Origin: Chrysaora quinquecirrha
Lineage: Eukaryota > Cnidaria > Scyphozoa > Semaeostomeae > Pelagiidae
Reading direction: 5' to 3'
NCBI GenBank assembly: GCA_014526335.1
Contig: JACTAT010000060.1
Span: 3,422,298-3,486,297 of the forward strand
Length of the DNA stretch: 64,000 nucleotides
Positions 44,444-54,084 of this stretch are shown here, in pieces. The notes beneath the pieces are model-generated. The model saw nothing but the letters and a program-made list of their open reading frames with translations, had not been told where the DNA came from and searched no databases. The position numbers and the translations under genes are program-made. Position 1 is the stretch's first letter. Each line of letters begins with the position of its first letter.

Positions 44444-45215
44444 GACGTGTGGACAAGGTATAGACACACAGTTATAAAGAGATATAGAGGTCGAAATTCA
44501 TGTGGACGATGTGGACGTGTGGACAAGGTATATACACAGAGTTATAGAGAGATTTAGAGGTCAAAATTCATGTGGACGATGTGGACGTGTGGACAAGGTA
44601 TATACACAGAGTTATAGAGAGATTTAGAGGTCGAAATTCATGTGGACGATGTGGACGTGTGGACAAGGCATATACACACAGTTATAGAGAGATATAGAAG
44701 TCGAAATTCATGTGGACGATGTGGACTTGTGGATAAGGTATATACACAGAGTTATAGAGAGATATAGAGGTCAATATTCATGTGGACGATGTGGACGTGT
44801 GGACAAGGAATAGACACACAGTTATAGAGAGATATAGAGGTCGAAATTCATGTGGACGATGTGGACGTGTGGACAAGGTATATACACACAGTTATAGAGA
44901 GATATAGAGGTCGAAATTCATGTGGACGATGTGGACGTGTGGAAAAGGTATATACACACAGTTATAGAGAGATATAGAAGTCGAAATTCATGTGGACGAT
45001 GTGGACTTGTGGACAAGGTATATACACAGAGTTATAGAGAGATATAGAGGTCAAAATTCATGTGGACGATGTGGACGTGTGGACAAGGAATAGACACACA
45101 GTTATAGAGAGATATAGAGGTCGAAATTCATGTGGACGATGTGGACGTGTGGACAAGGTATATACACACAGAATTAAAGAGATATTGGGGTCGAATTTCA
45201 TGTGAACGATGTGTC
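44444..45215 (+). repeat. 70-bp satellite, 11 units, with 280-bp higher-order period
   Basis: ggacaagg (or one-base variants) recurs at 44451, 44521, 44591, 44661, 44731, 44801, 44871, 44941, 45011, 45081 and 45151, an exact 70-bp period. Diagnostic variants (gacttgt, ggaatagacac, atagaagtcg) repeat every fourth unit, giving a 280-bp higher-order unit. The last unit is diverged. Confidence 0.95.
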
Positions 45216-45275
45216 GTTTTGTTGTCTTTTCTCATTTGATTATTTTATCATGCATTAAAATAAGCACACTTTCAG

Positions 45276-45506
45276 CAAAATGATGCTGTTGTGACTGCAG
45301 TCATAGCAACCATGCAAAAAGCACAGAAGGAAGATGGTATGGATATGCAAGAGGCTTTAGATTATGCAATTGAGAAAAGAAAATATCTCATCATACGTCA
45401 AGCAAAGAATGATGAAGAAGAGGAAGCTAGTAATTCTGAGGATGCTGGTGTGAAAGAAGTTGAATATGTTCATACACAATCATTCCCATACTTTGGAAAT
45501 AGTTAG
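45276..45506 (+). CDS. Terminal exon of an unidentified protein
   Basis: A good splice acceptor (aagcacactttcag) ends at 45275. The following frame is open from QNDAVVTAVIATMQKAQKED to the stop at 45504-45506. The 76 codons read as a helical N-terminal half (DMQEALDYAIEKRKYLI) and an acidic tail (EEEEASNSED). I do not recognise the family. The intron sequence before it is identical in type to non-coding DNA at 21780 and 49630, and a 70-bp satellite precedes that, so no upstream exon is visible here. It may be a relic of a transposon gene. Confidence 0.4.
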   Translation, partial: QNDAVVTAVIATMQKAQKEDGMDMQEALDYAIEKRKYLIIRQAKNDEEEEASNSEDAGVKEVEYVHTQSFPYFGNS

Positions 45507-46030
45507 AAATAGCTATACCTAAAAAATGTTTAGAAATTATTCTTCATTAGTTGTCTGTTAGAAATATAACCTTGTTTCTGTGTGAACATTCTTTGAAAAC
45601 GATGCTATAACTAAATTGCTATTATCTATAGAGTATATAAGTAATATATTGTAATGTTTAGATAATACTTTTGCGTAGAAACAATATAAGGCTATCATAA
45701 ACCATGTATTAAACCATAAGCTATAAGAGATATTGCTATTGCGCATGCGCTCTTTGATGGATATTCATATGACATACATCATTCAAATCTCTTTTATTTC
45801 TTTGCTCTACATACTAGCTCCCAGGCCTCTAGCTCTTACCGTTATTGATATAGCTACTGCGCATGCACAGTTGATAGGCTTCTTTTATTATACTAATTGT
45901 TAATCTGTTGGTATATTCTCTTATAGTTTTTGAATAGATATAAACATCTTGTAAATCATCAACTTAATTTTCATTAATTGAATTTAGCATTATTTCTATA
46001 TTATCAAATATAGTAATTTAAGACAATTTA
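45507..46030. other. Intergenic; two GCGCATGC motifs
   Basis: Contains attgcgcatgcgct (45738-45751), a perfect NRF1-type palindrome, and a related actgcgcatgcaca at about 45857. No gene is seen. Confidence 0.4.
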
Positions 46031-46354
46031 TCAATATAACATAAAACATTCTGAGTCAATTAGTAGTTTTTCACCCCAATCTCCTAACACTTTATCATTG
46101 ATTTCTTCTTTTATGTTTTCTATGAATGATGTTGCTACAGTCCTATCATTATATTTCATTAAACCATCAGCAAGTTCTTCAATAAAAATCATTAACATAG
46201 CCATTCTTCCCCAATTTCCTTCTTTATGCATAATTGAAAAAAGTTCACAAACTAGGCCTTTAGCTTCTAGCTTGGATAAGACTTGATGTTGTTCTACTCG
46301 AGACTTTATTGAGTTTTTAGAGCTAGCTCTTGCATATGTTAGAAGATCTCGCAT
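46031..46354 (-). CDS. Bcl-2-like protein (BH1/BH2-containing), short or partial
   Basis: 107 residues from ATG 46354; the frame stays open upstream to about 46447 (...PISSAYYYWM). Residues 36-62 (CELFSIMHKEGNWGRMAMLM) match the BH1 signature ELFxxGxxNWGRxxxLxxF of Bcl-2-family apoptosis regulators. Residues 80-94 (NIKEEINDKVLGDWGE) fit the helix and tryptophan turn of BH2. A helical N-terminal region could hold BH4/BH3-like helices, but no clear BH3 is seen. There is no C-terminal membrane anchor. It is shorter than typical Bcl-2 proteins, so it is a partial exon, a truncated relic or a small divergent member. Heat-shock and CRE sites lie 200-520 bases upstream. Confidence 0.5.
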   Translation of the reverse strand: MRDLLTYARASSKNSIKSRVEQHQVLSKLEAKGLVCELFSIMHKEGNWGRMAMLMIFIEELADGLMKYNDRTVATSFIENIKEEINDKVLGDWGEKLLIDSECFMLY

Positions 46355-46491
46355 CCAATAATAGTATGCACTGCTGATTGGGATCGATTGTCTCTCGAAA
46401 GATTTAACTCCTAAATTGCGACATTCATAGTTCCTCCATGATTAATCTCAAACTGAACTGATTTCGCTTTATGTCTCGATTTTCATAAACG

Positions 46492-46512
46492 ATTCGAACG
46501 TCGCGTTCGAAT
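46492..46512. promoter_or_regulatory. 9-bp perfect inverted repeat ATTCGAACG-tcg-CGTTCGAAT
   Basis: A 21-base palindrome with a 3-base spacer, about 140 bases upstream of the Bcl-2-like ATG and next to the heat-shock elements. It could be a protein-binding site or a hairpin. Confidence 0.5.
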
Positions 46513-46553
46513 TATTATTACACCATCGTAATTAATCAATCAGATTGTAGGAT

Positions 46554-46586
46554 TTCTGGAAACTTCTAGAAACTTCTGGAAAGTTC
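46554..46586. promoter_or_regulatory. Heat-shock element, seven perfect alternating pentamers
   Basis: TTC at 46554, GAA 46559, TTC 46564, GAA 46569, TTC 46574, GAA 46579 and TTC 46584, each separated by exactly two bases. Heat-shock factor trimers bind at least three such inverted nGAAn units; seven in perfect register is unusually strong. A CCAAT box (46590-46597) follows. Confidence 0.8.
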
Positions 46587-46618
46587 TAACCAATCAGATA
46601 AGAGGATTCTTAGGGATG

Positions 46619-46646
46619 TTCTGGAACATTCTGGAAACTTCTAGAT
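46619..46646. promoter_or_regulatory. Second heat-shock element, five perfect pentamers plus one imperfect
   Basis: TTC 46619, GAA 46624, TTC 46629, GAA 46634 and TTC 46639 in two-base spacing, then GAT at 46644 in the next position. It lies 32 bases from the first array. Confidence 0.78.
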
Positions 46647-46698
46647 TGTTAAATCGGAAACGAGGCTAGCGGTTTCATGCAAGGATTGGAAGAACTCT

Positions 46699-46880
46699 TG
46701 AGGTTGGAGAAACCATCGCGCTAGATTAAACCGTTGCACTATAGCGCGATCTGATGACGTCACTGATGATACCCCTGTGAGACTCTTGAAAACGAGGTTG
46801 GAGAAACCAGTATAATATATTCATAAAAACTGTCGCACTATAGCGCGACCTGATGACGTCACTGATGACGTCACTGCGCT
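46699..46880. promoter_or_regulatory. Tandem ~92-bp repeat carrying three perfect CRE sites
   Basis: Two copies start gaggttggagaaacca (46699 and 46791) and contain gcactatagcgcga.ctgatgacgtcact. TGACGTCA occurs at 46755-46762, 46854-46861 and 46866-46873. CREs bind CREB/ATF factors. The cluster adjoins the heat-shock elements. Confidence 0.7.
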
Positions 46881-47110
46881 GGGACCCGCATCCTTGGAGT
46901 TTGACCACCCGTTTGCAACCTACTGATAAGTCAAAAATAACTGTCAAAAGTCAAAAAACCAAATTTAATCACGGCATGAAAAACTTTAAAATTTGAAAAA
47001 AATCAATTTCAGAAACTTTACTTTTTTCTCTCTCCTTAGCTTTCGTCAAAGGACATCATTTCTTGTACGAGAAGATTAGAACCAATCAGCGCTTCAGCAA
47101 AATAATCTCT

Positions 47111-47285
47111 TCACAAACCAGTTTGCAAAATTCTTTGGTGCATTTTAGCACATTGTGCAACATAATCTTTACATTTAGCTTCAAAATCAAGTGACCCTAA
47201 AAATTCATCACTCAATGCAGCAAATTTAAGCTTGTCGAGGGCCTCGATGTGTCTGCCATTTTCTTTCGGCCTGACCTGCCTGACA
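47111..47285 (-). CDS. Unidentified coding-like fragment
   Basis: The minus strand is open for about 57 codons ending TGA at 47111-47113: VRPKENGRHIEALDKLKFAA, then LSDEFLGSLDFEAKCKDYVA and QCAKMHQRILQTGL. The composition is protein-like and helical. An acceptor-like caggcag lies just upstream. I do not recognise the family. It could be the last exon of a gene or a transposon remnant. Confidence 0.3.
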
Positions 47286-47588
47286 TGTTTGCTGTTGCTG
47301 TGTCACCTAGAATTGTCCATGCGCACGTTTTGCAGGTCTCCATCTGTTCGCAACGTTTCGTTGCTCCAGATATGACTGCAACGCTTCATTGCCAATAATT
47401 CAATCCAATGTATAATATACAACAATTAATATCTCGCTTCAAGCAAAGATCGCGGCTAGTTCACACGGACATCTAGTTCTAAAAGATTTTATAGTTTTTA
47501 AAGATTTTATAGTTTTTATAGATTTTATAGAAACAAGACATTTAACAAACTATTTTGACTGGTTTACAGAACCCTTTTAACCGTCCTT

Positions 47589-47601
47589 GGATCCGCCCCT
47601 G
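47589..47601. repeat. Transposon end, inverse of the 3937 terminus
   Basis: ggatccgcccctg is the exact reverse complement of the core of the terminal sequence at 3937-3951. It marks the right end of another copy, whose left end I could not find. Confidence 0.4.
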
Positions 47602-47789
47602 TACTTAAGAGGATCCCTTTAAAGAATGTTTCGAGAGTTGAAACTTTAACTTGGAAACTATCATCTGTATCTCCAGTTTGAATCTATTTAATAATTCATT
47701 CATTTAGTGTCCTGAAACACAGCTGCATCTGACAATGACTTTGCTTTCTTACATCATCTATCTGCTTTACTTTAGAATCCAATACAGAC

Positions 47790-47837
47790 ATGATAAACAT
47801 GAAAAAGGCGAAGAATCTTTCTGACAACATGTTTTAA
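47790..47837 (+). pseudogene. GPCR N-terminal module remnant before G6
   Basis: A short frame MINMKKAKNLSDNMF follows a pyrimidine-rich stretch. The surrounding about 250 bases (tatctccagttt..., aattcattcatttagtgt, gcatctgaca) are repeated in tandem just downstream as the real 5' flank of G6. Confidence 0.5.
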
Positions 47838-48022
47838 AGTAAGTTTACACTATACTAAACAGACTGTCTGTGAAAGTTTCAAGAGTTTAGACCTTATAAC
47901 TTGGGATTTATAAGTTGTATCTCCAGCTTATCCATCTAAAAATTCATTTATTTAGTGTATTGAAACGCAGCAGCAACTGGCCATTTTTTGTGCTCTCTCG
48001 AATCATTTTTCTTACAAGAAGA

Positions 48023-48988
48023 ATGAGCAGTCTAAACGAGACTAACCAAACCAGTTTATTACTGACTTGCCATGGTCTCCGATTTGTAAATTTTCAAATG
48101 ACCTCAGCAGCGATAGTTTCGGCGGCAGCAACTGCATATGTGAGTATTGCAACATCAATAACAGCAACAATATCAAATACGATAGTGATATATATTTTAT
48201 TTTCTTATAAAGACCTTCAAACGTCTATTAATACTTTGTTTGGCTCCCTGTCTTTAGTTGACCTACTGACTGGTTCTGTTGTTCAGCCACTTTTTGCCAT
48301 CAATAGAATACAGGATATTAATGATATCCATCTCTGTGCATTGAAATCTGCATACTCTTTTCTCACGCATGCGGTTGGTGGGCTCTCTGGGCTACATCTT
48401 GTTATAATCGGTATAGAAAGATTCATTGGCATATCGTCGTTGCAAAGAAGAGATCAGACTAATCCAGATTCATCCAAGTATAAAATTACAGTAGCTACTG
48501 TATGGATATTATGGATATCACTTTTAACTCTGGTCTTTGTAGGAATAGTTCCTTACGTTGCTTTGAATATCATGATCTGTCTCACTATAATCATTGGAAT
48601 TCTATTGATGATTATTTGCTATGCAAAACTTCTGAATGTTGCAAAAACAAACACAGTGTCATCATCAGCTATGGTAGAAAGGGATTTAGCTAGAAGAAAG
48701 AAGGAAGAAAAACAAAGGTTTATTACTGTATTACTAATGGTGCTTGCATTTGTACTTTGCTACATTCCAATATTTATATGCACCATGAAAAAATTAATCA
48801 GCACTGGTCAGAATTTTCCAGATGTGTACACTTGTGGACGGTGGGCATTAGCAATAATGTTCATGGGCAGCAGCGTAAATCCCGTGATATATTATTATCG
48901 AATAAGGACTTTCAAAGTCAAGATGGTAACAGTAATGAGAAACCTTCTTGAAATACTCCATGTCTTAAGACCGATGCAACAAAACTGA
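48023..48988 (+). CDS. Class A (rhodopsin-like) GPCR G6, complete
   Basis: A 321-residue receptor. ATG 48023 (MSSLNETNQTSLLLTCHGLR) follows an acceptor-like cattttctt...acaag; the in-frame ATG-less extension to 47915 is 5' flank. Domains: sequons N5 and N8; TM1 about 30-60 (N52); TM2 67-92 with D80; C105; TM3 ending E132-R133-F134; TM4 153-172; TM5 177-203; basic loop 217-231; TM6 232-254 with CYIP 246-249; TM7 272-292 with NPVIY 286-290; short basic tail. The second extracellular loop is only a few residues and lacks Cys. A short Cys-free loop is known in the melanocortin/cannabinoid/adenosine-type group, but I do not assign a ligand. Confidence 0.93.
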   Translation: MSSLNETNQTSLLLTCHGLRFVNFQMTSAAIVSAAATAYVSIATSITATISNTIVIYILFSYKDLQTSINTLFGSLSLVDLLTGSVVQPLFAINRIQDINDIHLCALKSAYSFLTHAVGGLSGLHLVIIGIERFIGISSLQRRDQTNPDSSKYKITVATVWILWISLLTLVFVGIVPYVALNIMICLTIIIGILLMIICYAKLLNVAKTNTVSSSAMVERDLARRKKEEKQRFITVLLMVLAFVLCYIPIFICTMKKLISTGQNFPDVYTCGRWALAIMFMGSSVNPVIYYYRIRTFKVKMVTVMRNLLEILHVLRPMQQN

Positions 48989-50970
48989 GCCAATCTGAAG
49001 TTTTGAGAACCAAATGCATGGTATTTATTGCTCAACAAACACGAGTCTTAAATAATAAAATCATTTTCTTTTCAACAGCCGATTCTGCTGAAACTCTACA
49101 TAAACCACTATCTAATTATACAGTCCGAGACCAAGGAATGCTTAAAATTGAATCAACAGTATAATTACATGTTGATTGAGTTAAATTAGGGTAACGGAAC
49201 CAATGGTAACAGTTTTTGGCGTTGCTGAGATATAATGCGTTTTTTTTTTCTCGGGGATTTAATGATTACGCTTAGTGTTTAAAATTTTAGTAAAGCCTTG
49301 CTCAGTTTATGTTTCTTTGGCTTAAAATAAAATCTCTTTTGGTGTGACATACATAAGTAATTGAAATTGTATCCTTGCGAATTTTCAGTTATGTTTTGCC
49401 TCTCCTGCGTCGCTCTCTAGTTTCAAAAGAGCCACTTTTTTAGCATCTACAGCTGTTTTTAATGATACGATACAGTAGCTGACGTAGAAATATATTTTGT
49501 GTCAATGGCCTTGCATTATCGATAACTTTCACGCGGCTCTTATGTTGGCCACTTAGCTATAAGAAAAAATCAGGAAAGAGTAGCTGACAAGATAACTCTA
49601 GCTCTAGGATAACTCTAGCATTAAAGTGCGTGTCGTTTTGTTGTCTTTTCTCATTTGATTATTTTATCATGCATTAAAATAAGCACACTTTCAGGCTAAT
49701 TTGCATTTTTGATCACAGAGTGTATATACCATTATTGCGACTTGGGAAAGGGAAAAGAGTGTTGCCCTTTTTCTCTTCCTATCCTGCTTTGCGAGCGAGG
49801 TTAGCATAGGAAGTGGCGATCAACTGAGCAAAGGAAATAAATCATTCAATCAAGCACATCCAAGTCCTAATGTAGCAAATTTCTATATATGCTTTCATCT
49901 AGAAATATTGTGCATTTGGCATTGAGGTATCATTTTTCTAGCAGGGCGTTTTATCTGTTAGTTGAATTTCAAGCTTAAATTGAGCTGCCTTTTCGTTCCT
50001 GTGACCTTTCGGTAGCAATTTGCTATAAGGCTGTGAAAGGTCTTGCAGATCAATCAGTGATACTTATCCATTTGTCTGATACCGTTTTGACAGCACAGTT
50101 CTATTGTTTTCTTGCAATATCTTGTTAGGGGAACTTTTTTTCAATCTGTTTTCCAAGAAATTGATCTGTTTCCACAAGTTTCATTGATTTTAATAGGATC
50201 AAAATCCCTAACAGGGTGTCTGCTTTTACCTTTACCTCTCTGTTTGAGGTGTTCGCTACCTCAATTTTGATCTTCTGTGTTGCTCCAAGTCTAATCACGC
50301 CAACAGTGGCATCTATTCCAATTCCTTAATGCCATGGTTGCAGGATGCTTGGCTCAAAAGCCATGCCGACTCTACCACCAATTAATCGAGTGTCACATCT
50401 AGCTACAAATCAATAACTTAACCTGTTTCCGTGTAATGATAATGTCTTTACTTAGTTACTTGACTGGACAAGATTTATTTTCTGTTGCAAATTATCATTC
50501 AACGTTCAATTGATTTTATCTTTTACACAACTTTTCTTATTTATATAGTGTTAGAAAAATTTGTTAATTCTTAAAGATAGGAAACAAATATGAATTTTAG
50601 GCTATACGTTGTACGCTATACGGAATGTATTTCATCTCAATTGAAATCCGTTATCCTTTGTTGCTTTGTCACTTCATGGATCGGTCTTTTTAAGCATCAG
50701 TCAGTGAGTAAACTTTAAGCAATCTTCTTGATTAATGGAAAAATAAACTGGTAAATTTGTAGCAACTGTGTATCTTGGATGATGAAACGAAACTTGAGAT
50801 AACTGAGATTTTTTCGATTTGCTTTAATGAGAGTTCCATTACCAGCTACAACGATTTTCATCTACAATGGTTGGCCTGAAATTCCCTATTCACCCTCAAA
50901 TAAAGTCGAGAAAATGAAAGGAGCTCCTCTCAGACTAGCTTTTGCAGTAAAATTGTTTTATAGACCTTAT
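48989..50970. repeat. 3' flank of G6, duplicate of 21140-23130
   Basis: Collinear with the G4 flank over its whole length. Contains the coding-like remnant counterpart at 50125-50325 (minus). Confidence 0.9.
49054..49059 (+). terminator. Polyadenylation signal AATAAA of G6
   Basis: Same position after the stop codon as in G4. Confidence 0.6.
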
Positions 50971-51390
50971 TATAACAGTTAACGGCGATGATGAGATAAG
51001 TTCGGATGATGAGAGTATGCCAATTCAACGAGACTACCACATAAAAGTTAGAATAACAACCGGAAGAAGCGGAGGAGAATACATTGGAAGCTCCAAAGAA
51101 TAGGATAGCAAGCCTAAAGCTGAACAAAGTTCGGAAGAATCAAACGACAATGATAACAAGCCCGAACGATCAGTGGAATTCCAACTACTATGGAAGACCA
51201 AGTACGTAAATGAGAAGATGTTGATCAGGTTCCAGATGTTGAGCAAAGACCGCAGAGAGTTCCTATGCTGACCAAACAGGTTAACGTATCATGCACCAGG
51301 ACATTCTGTAAACAGTGTAAGAGTATTACCAACGATCAAAATATTCCAAGCTTTTAAGAGTCAACAGTTTTATCGTATTATCAAGTACCG
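50971..51390 (+). other. Acidic coding-like relic
   Basis: Plus-strand translation shows ISSDDESMPIQRDYH and SKPKAEQSSEESNDNDNKPE in one frame and DVEQRPQRVPMLT in another, with stops between. It may be the C-terminal part of a decayed retroelement polyprotein; not assigned. Confidence 0.3.
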
Positions 51391-52150
51391 TATGCTCCAC
51401 AGATGCCTGCTATAAACTTGGACTTGCCAAGTTTGCCTGTTATTGACATTGATACATTTATCGTTCGCTTTGTTGTGAAATTAGAAAACCGCTTTTTTTC
51501 CTACGTTACTTGGCACTTTCGCAGAAACCTAGCTACCACATCGTTGAGGAGATATTCCTGCATAACATCGTTAAATACATATAGGAAGACTAAAAACAGA
51601 TGCAACGTTCCTATGGTGTCTTTTTTAAGTAACTTTTTCCGTTTGCTGGTCAGTTTCAGAAATGTAGCGGCAAAACCGTGGCTTGGCAATGTTTCATTGC
51701 CATTCGAAAATTAATAAAAAAGACCATTACTAAGTTTTTCGCTGCTGCCAACCCTAGGTTGATTTTTTACACTCGGATAGTTCTGCCATCCATTCAAAAG
51801 TATTGCGTGCCTACCACACAGAAAAGTGTGGGTATTTATGAGTTTTCGTGCCGGTTTGATGCCAGGTGGGTAGACCGCACTTCCAAGAGACTAGGAGACA
51901 CTAGGTAAAACAGCATTTTCCTACAAACATTCGTAACCACAACTTTCGGTAAAGAGAGCAACCACCTCGCAACTCTAGGCAACAGCCCACCCTTAAACAT
52001 GATTCTGCCATAGGACAACATTTTTAGCTCACCCAGAGTGTGCGGAAAATTACAATGAGGTTTGTTTTAGAATAATTGGTAGGGCTAGATCCTCGTTTCA
52101 TCTCAGCGTTTTCGAATCAAGAATCAAAATGCCGGTTCTGGGTAGACAGA
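51390..52150 (+). mobile_element. Penelope-like element fragment with GIY-YIG endonuclease region (PLE3)
   Basis: Around 51735-51908 the frame reads FFAAANPRLIFYTRIVLPS, then YEFSCRFDARWVDRTSKRLG. This matches the start of the GIY-YIG endonuclease of Penelope-like elements (pattern F.A..PR.IF.TR..LP, then Y.F.C.CDARYVGRTSQRL). The conserved Gly of VGRTS is Asp here. A downstream frame (ARSSFHLSVFE, about 52082-52114) fits its C-terminus. Stops interrupt the rest. Confidence 0.6.
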
Positions 52151-52380
52151 AAAGGTTCGTTTTCTCACTTGAATTCTTCAATTTATTTTCATTGTTCTTC
52201 CCACCTCAAGCTGATTGCTTTTAAAAGACAATGTCAATTCAGCTTTTCTTTATGATTGGTGCATTTCGAGCGGCATCTGGGTATAAATTCGACCTTAGTC
52301 TATTGTTTCGGTTTGAGGGTTTGTTTTTGTCGTTCATACACTAAGGAGTATCAGACGAAGAAAGCTTTTAAGTTGTTGAG

Positions 52381-52581
52381 TTAATTACGAAAAAACCTTT
52401 CCCAAGCACAAAAATCGTTAGGTAAAAAAGGTTCTAACAGAGAACATGAATATTTGGCAAGATTGCAGTTAAAGGTTTCTATCGATGAGACTATTAGGCC
52501 GAAAGGAGGTGGAGAGCAGTGAGCGTGAACCTTATGCATCCTGGGGAGCCCATTAATCCTAGCGCGTTGATGACTAATCAT
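52381..52581 (-). mobile_element. Penelope-like element RT fragment (PLE4)
   Basis: The minus-strand frame RINGLPRMHKVHAHCSPPPF, then GLIVSSIETFNCNLAKYSCS and LLEPFL, is the same RT block as in PLE1 and PLE2. It ends in unrelated sequence on both sides. Confidence 0.65.
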
Positions 52582-52589
52582 ATTTTATG

Positions 52590-53530
52590 GTTTGTCGAAA
52601 TTTGAAACGACAAAGTACGCTGTGTAGGAGCTAACCGTTCGCAGGTGAGCCAGTGCTTGAATGTGATTTCCAGTAATGGCGGCTAGGCCGAAGACTTGCA
52701 GCAAAGAAACGAAAGAAGAAAGAACGCATTGTGGAGTTAATGATTTTTCATTTCCCAGCTACACACACGGTGCATTATTGCCCATGGTTGATAAAGTTGA
52801 CTAGCAACCCCGCAGGGTATATCTTAATTTCTCATTGTAAATATCAGTGTAATATTGACTAATTACTTCGAGAAACCCATATAAACAAAAATAAAGGCAT
52901 TTTTCATCTGCCCATGTGATACTTTCAAAAAAAATTTTCAAAAAATGTTGCAAAATGTTGACTTATTATGAGATTCAGTTATCGAAGCTACCATCTTTAG
53001 TTGTTGTGGTTGTCAGAAAGCTGCTCATACTGGGACTCATGGCTTTTGCATGCAAAAGAGGGGCAACTTTTCCCTTTCCTTTCCCTTTTCCTTAATTACC
53101 GAGTCAATTATTCAAAAAATGACAGGTGCATAAATAGATGTCATTTATCGACGAATATTTCTACATAATTTTCGACAATTTCTCTGGCATATAATCGCTG
53201 TAGAAAACTGCCACCTCCATAAAAGCTCTATGACAGAAACCTATTGAACTTGCTCAACTTTTTTGTTTGGGAAAAAGAACACCCTCGTTCCCAAAACCAA
53301 AACCAAAAAATGAAAGGCGGGGTTATATTATTATTCAACGAATATTTGGATATAAATTTCAAATTAGTTCCAAGATTTTTGGCACATAATTTGCGTTTTA
53401 TAGAGACCACTCTTTTGTGGATTTCTTGTGATGGGCACCGCCTCTGCGAGGTAGCTTTGCACAAAATATTGCGTGTTTTACGCTGGTTCTTGTTGTTTCT
53501 GAGTAGGTTTTCGCTGTTTTCTGCAACAAA
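52590..53530. other. Intergenic, no recognisable gene
   Basis: No convincing gene or repeat. A 96-codon frame at 53244-53534 has no recognisable features. Confidence 0.4.
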
Positions 53531-53698
53531 ATGAGTTCTTTTGGCTCTTATAAGAAAGTATTGGTCTTCTTCGTGTTTTTTGTGTGCTTTGCTGTTGCTG
53601 TTCGTGCGTATTTGAGTGAGGAGACATTGGCCTTTTCGTCTTGGATTCGAAATGTAAACAAAGTAATAAGTGCTACCGATTCGTTATTGCTGATGTGA
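53531..53698 (+). CDS. Possible small secreted peptide or first exon with signal peptide
   Basis: ATG 53531 opens a 55-codon frame whose first 26 residues form a classic signal peptide: basic SYKK, then a hydrophobic core VLVFFVFFVCFAVAV ending in RA. The mature part starts YLSEETLAFSSW. A possible donor (aat|gtaaac) at 53654 would make it a 41-codon first exon. No following exon was identified. Too short for confidence. Confidence 0.35.
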   Translation: MSSFGSYKKVLVFFVFFVCFAVAVRAYLSEETLAFSSWIRNVNKVISATDSLLLM

Positions 53699-54084
53699 TA
53701 TTTAATCTATAAATTAACACAAACTTAAATCATTTATCATTTTCTCATTACGATAATAATTATCATCAATTTATCTGCCAATTGCAAGAAAGTCATCTTT
53801 TCTTCCTTTCACTACAGCATGTTTACATTTCACTATGGTCAAGTTTTACAGCGCACGCACGTCACTGTCAGAACCGCTGTTGAGAGAATGTTACAAAACC
53901 TATTGACATCTTTTCCTATGCAGTGAGTAGCAAAACGAAATGGCCGATGCTACTTCCATCAAAACATTCGAATTTGGAATACAAGTTTAATATAAAACTG
54001 GCCGCTTTTGAACATGGTCAGGATTTGAGTCTCAGTGTAACGAATTGCTGTTGTTGTTGATCTAGATTTTATGAGCAGAACTGA

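Noticed and set aside
44444..45215. CRISPR-like regular array
   Set aside because: Repeats are contiguous 70-bp units without unique spacers; it is a satellite in a eukaryotic genome.
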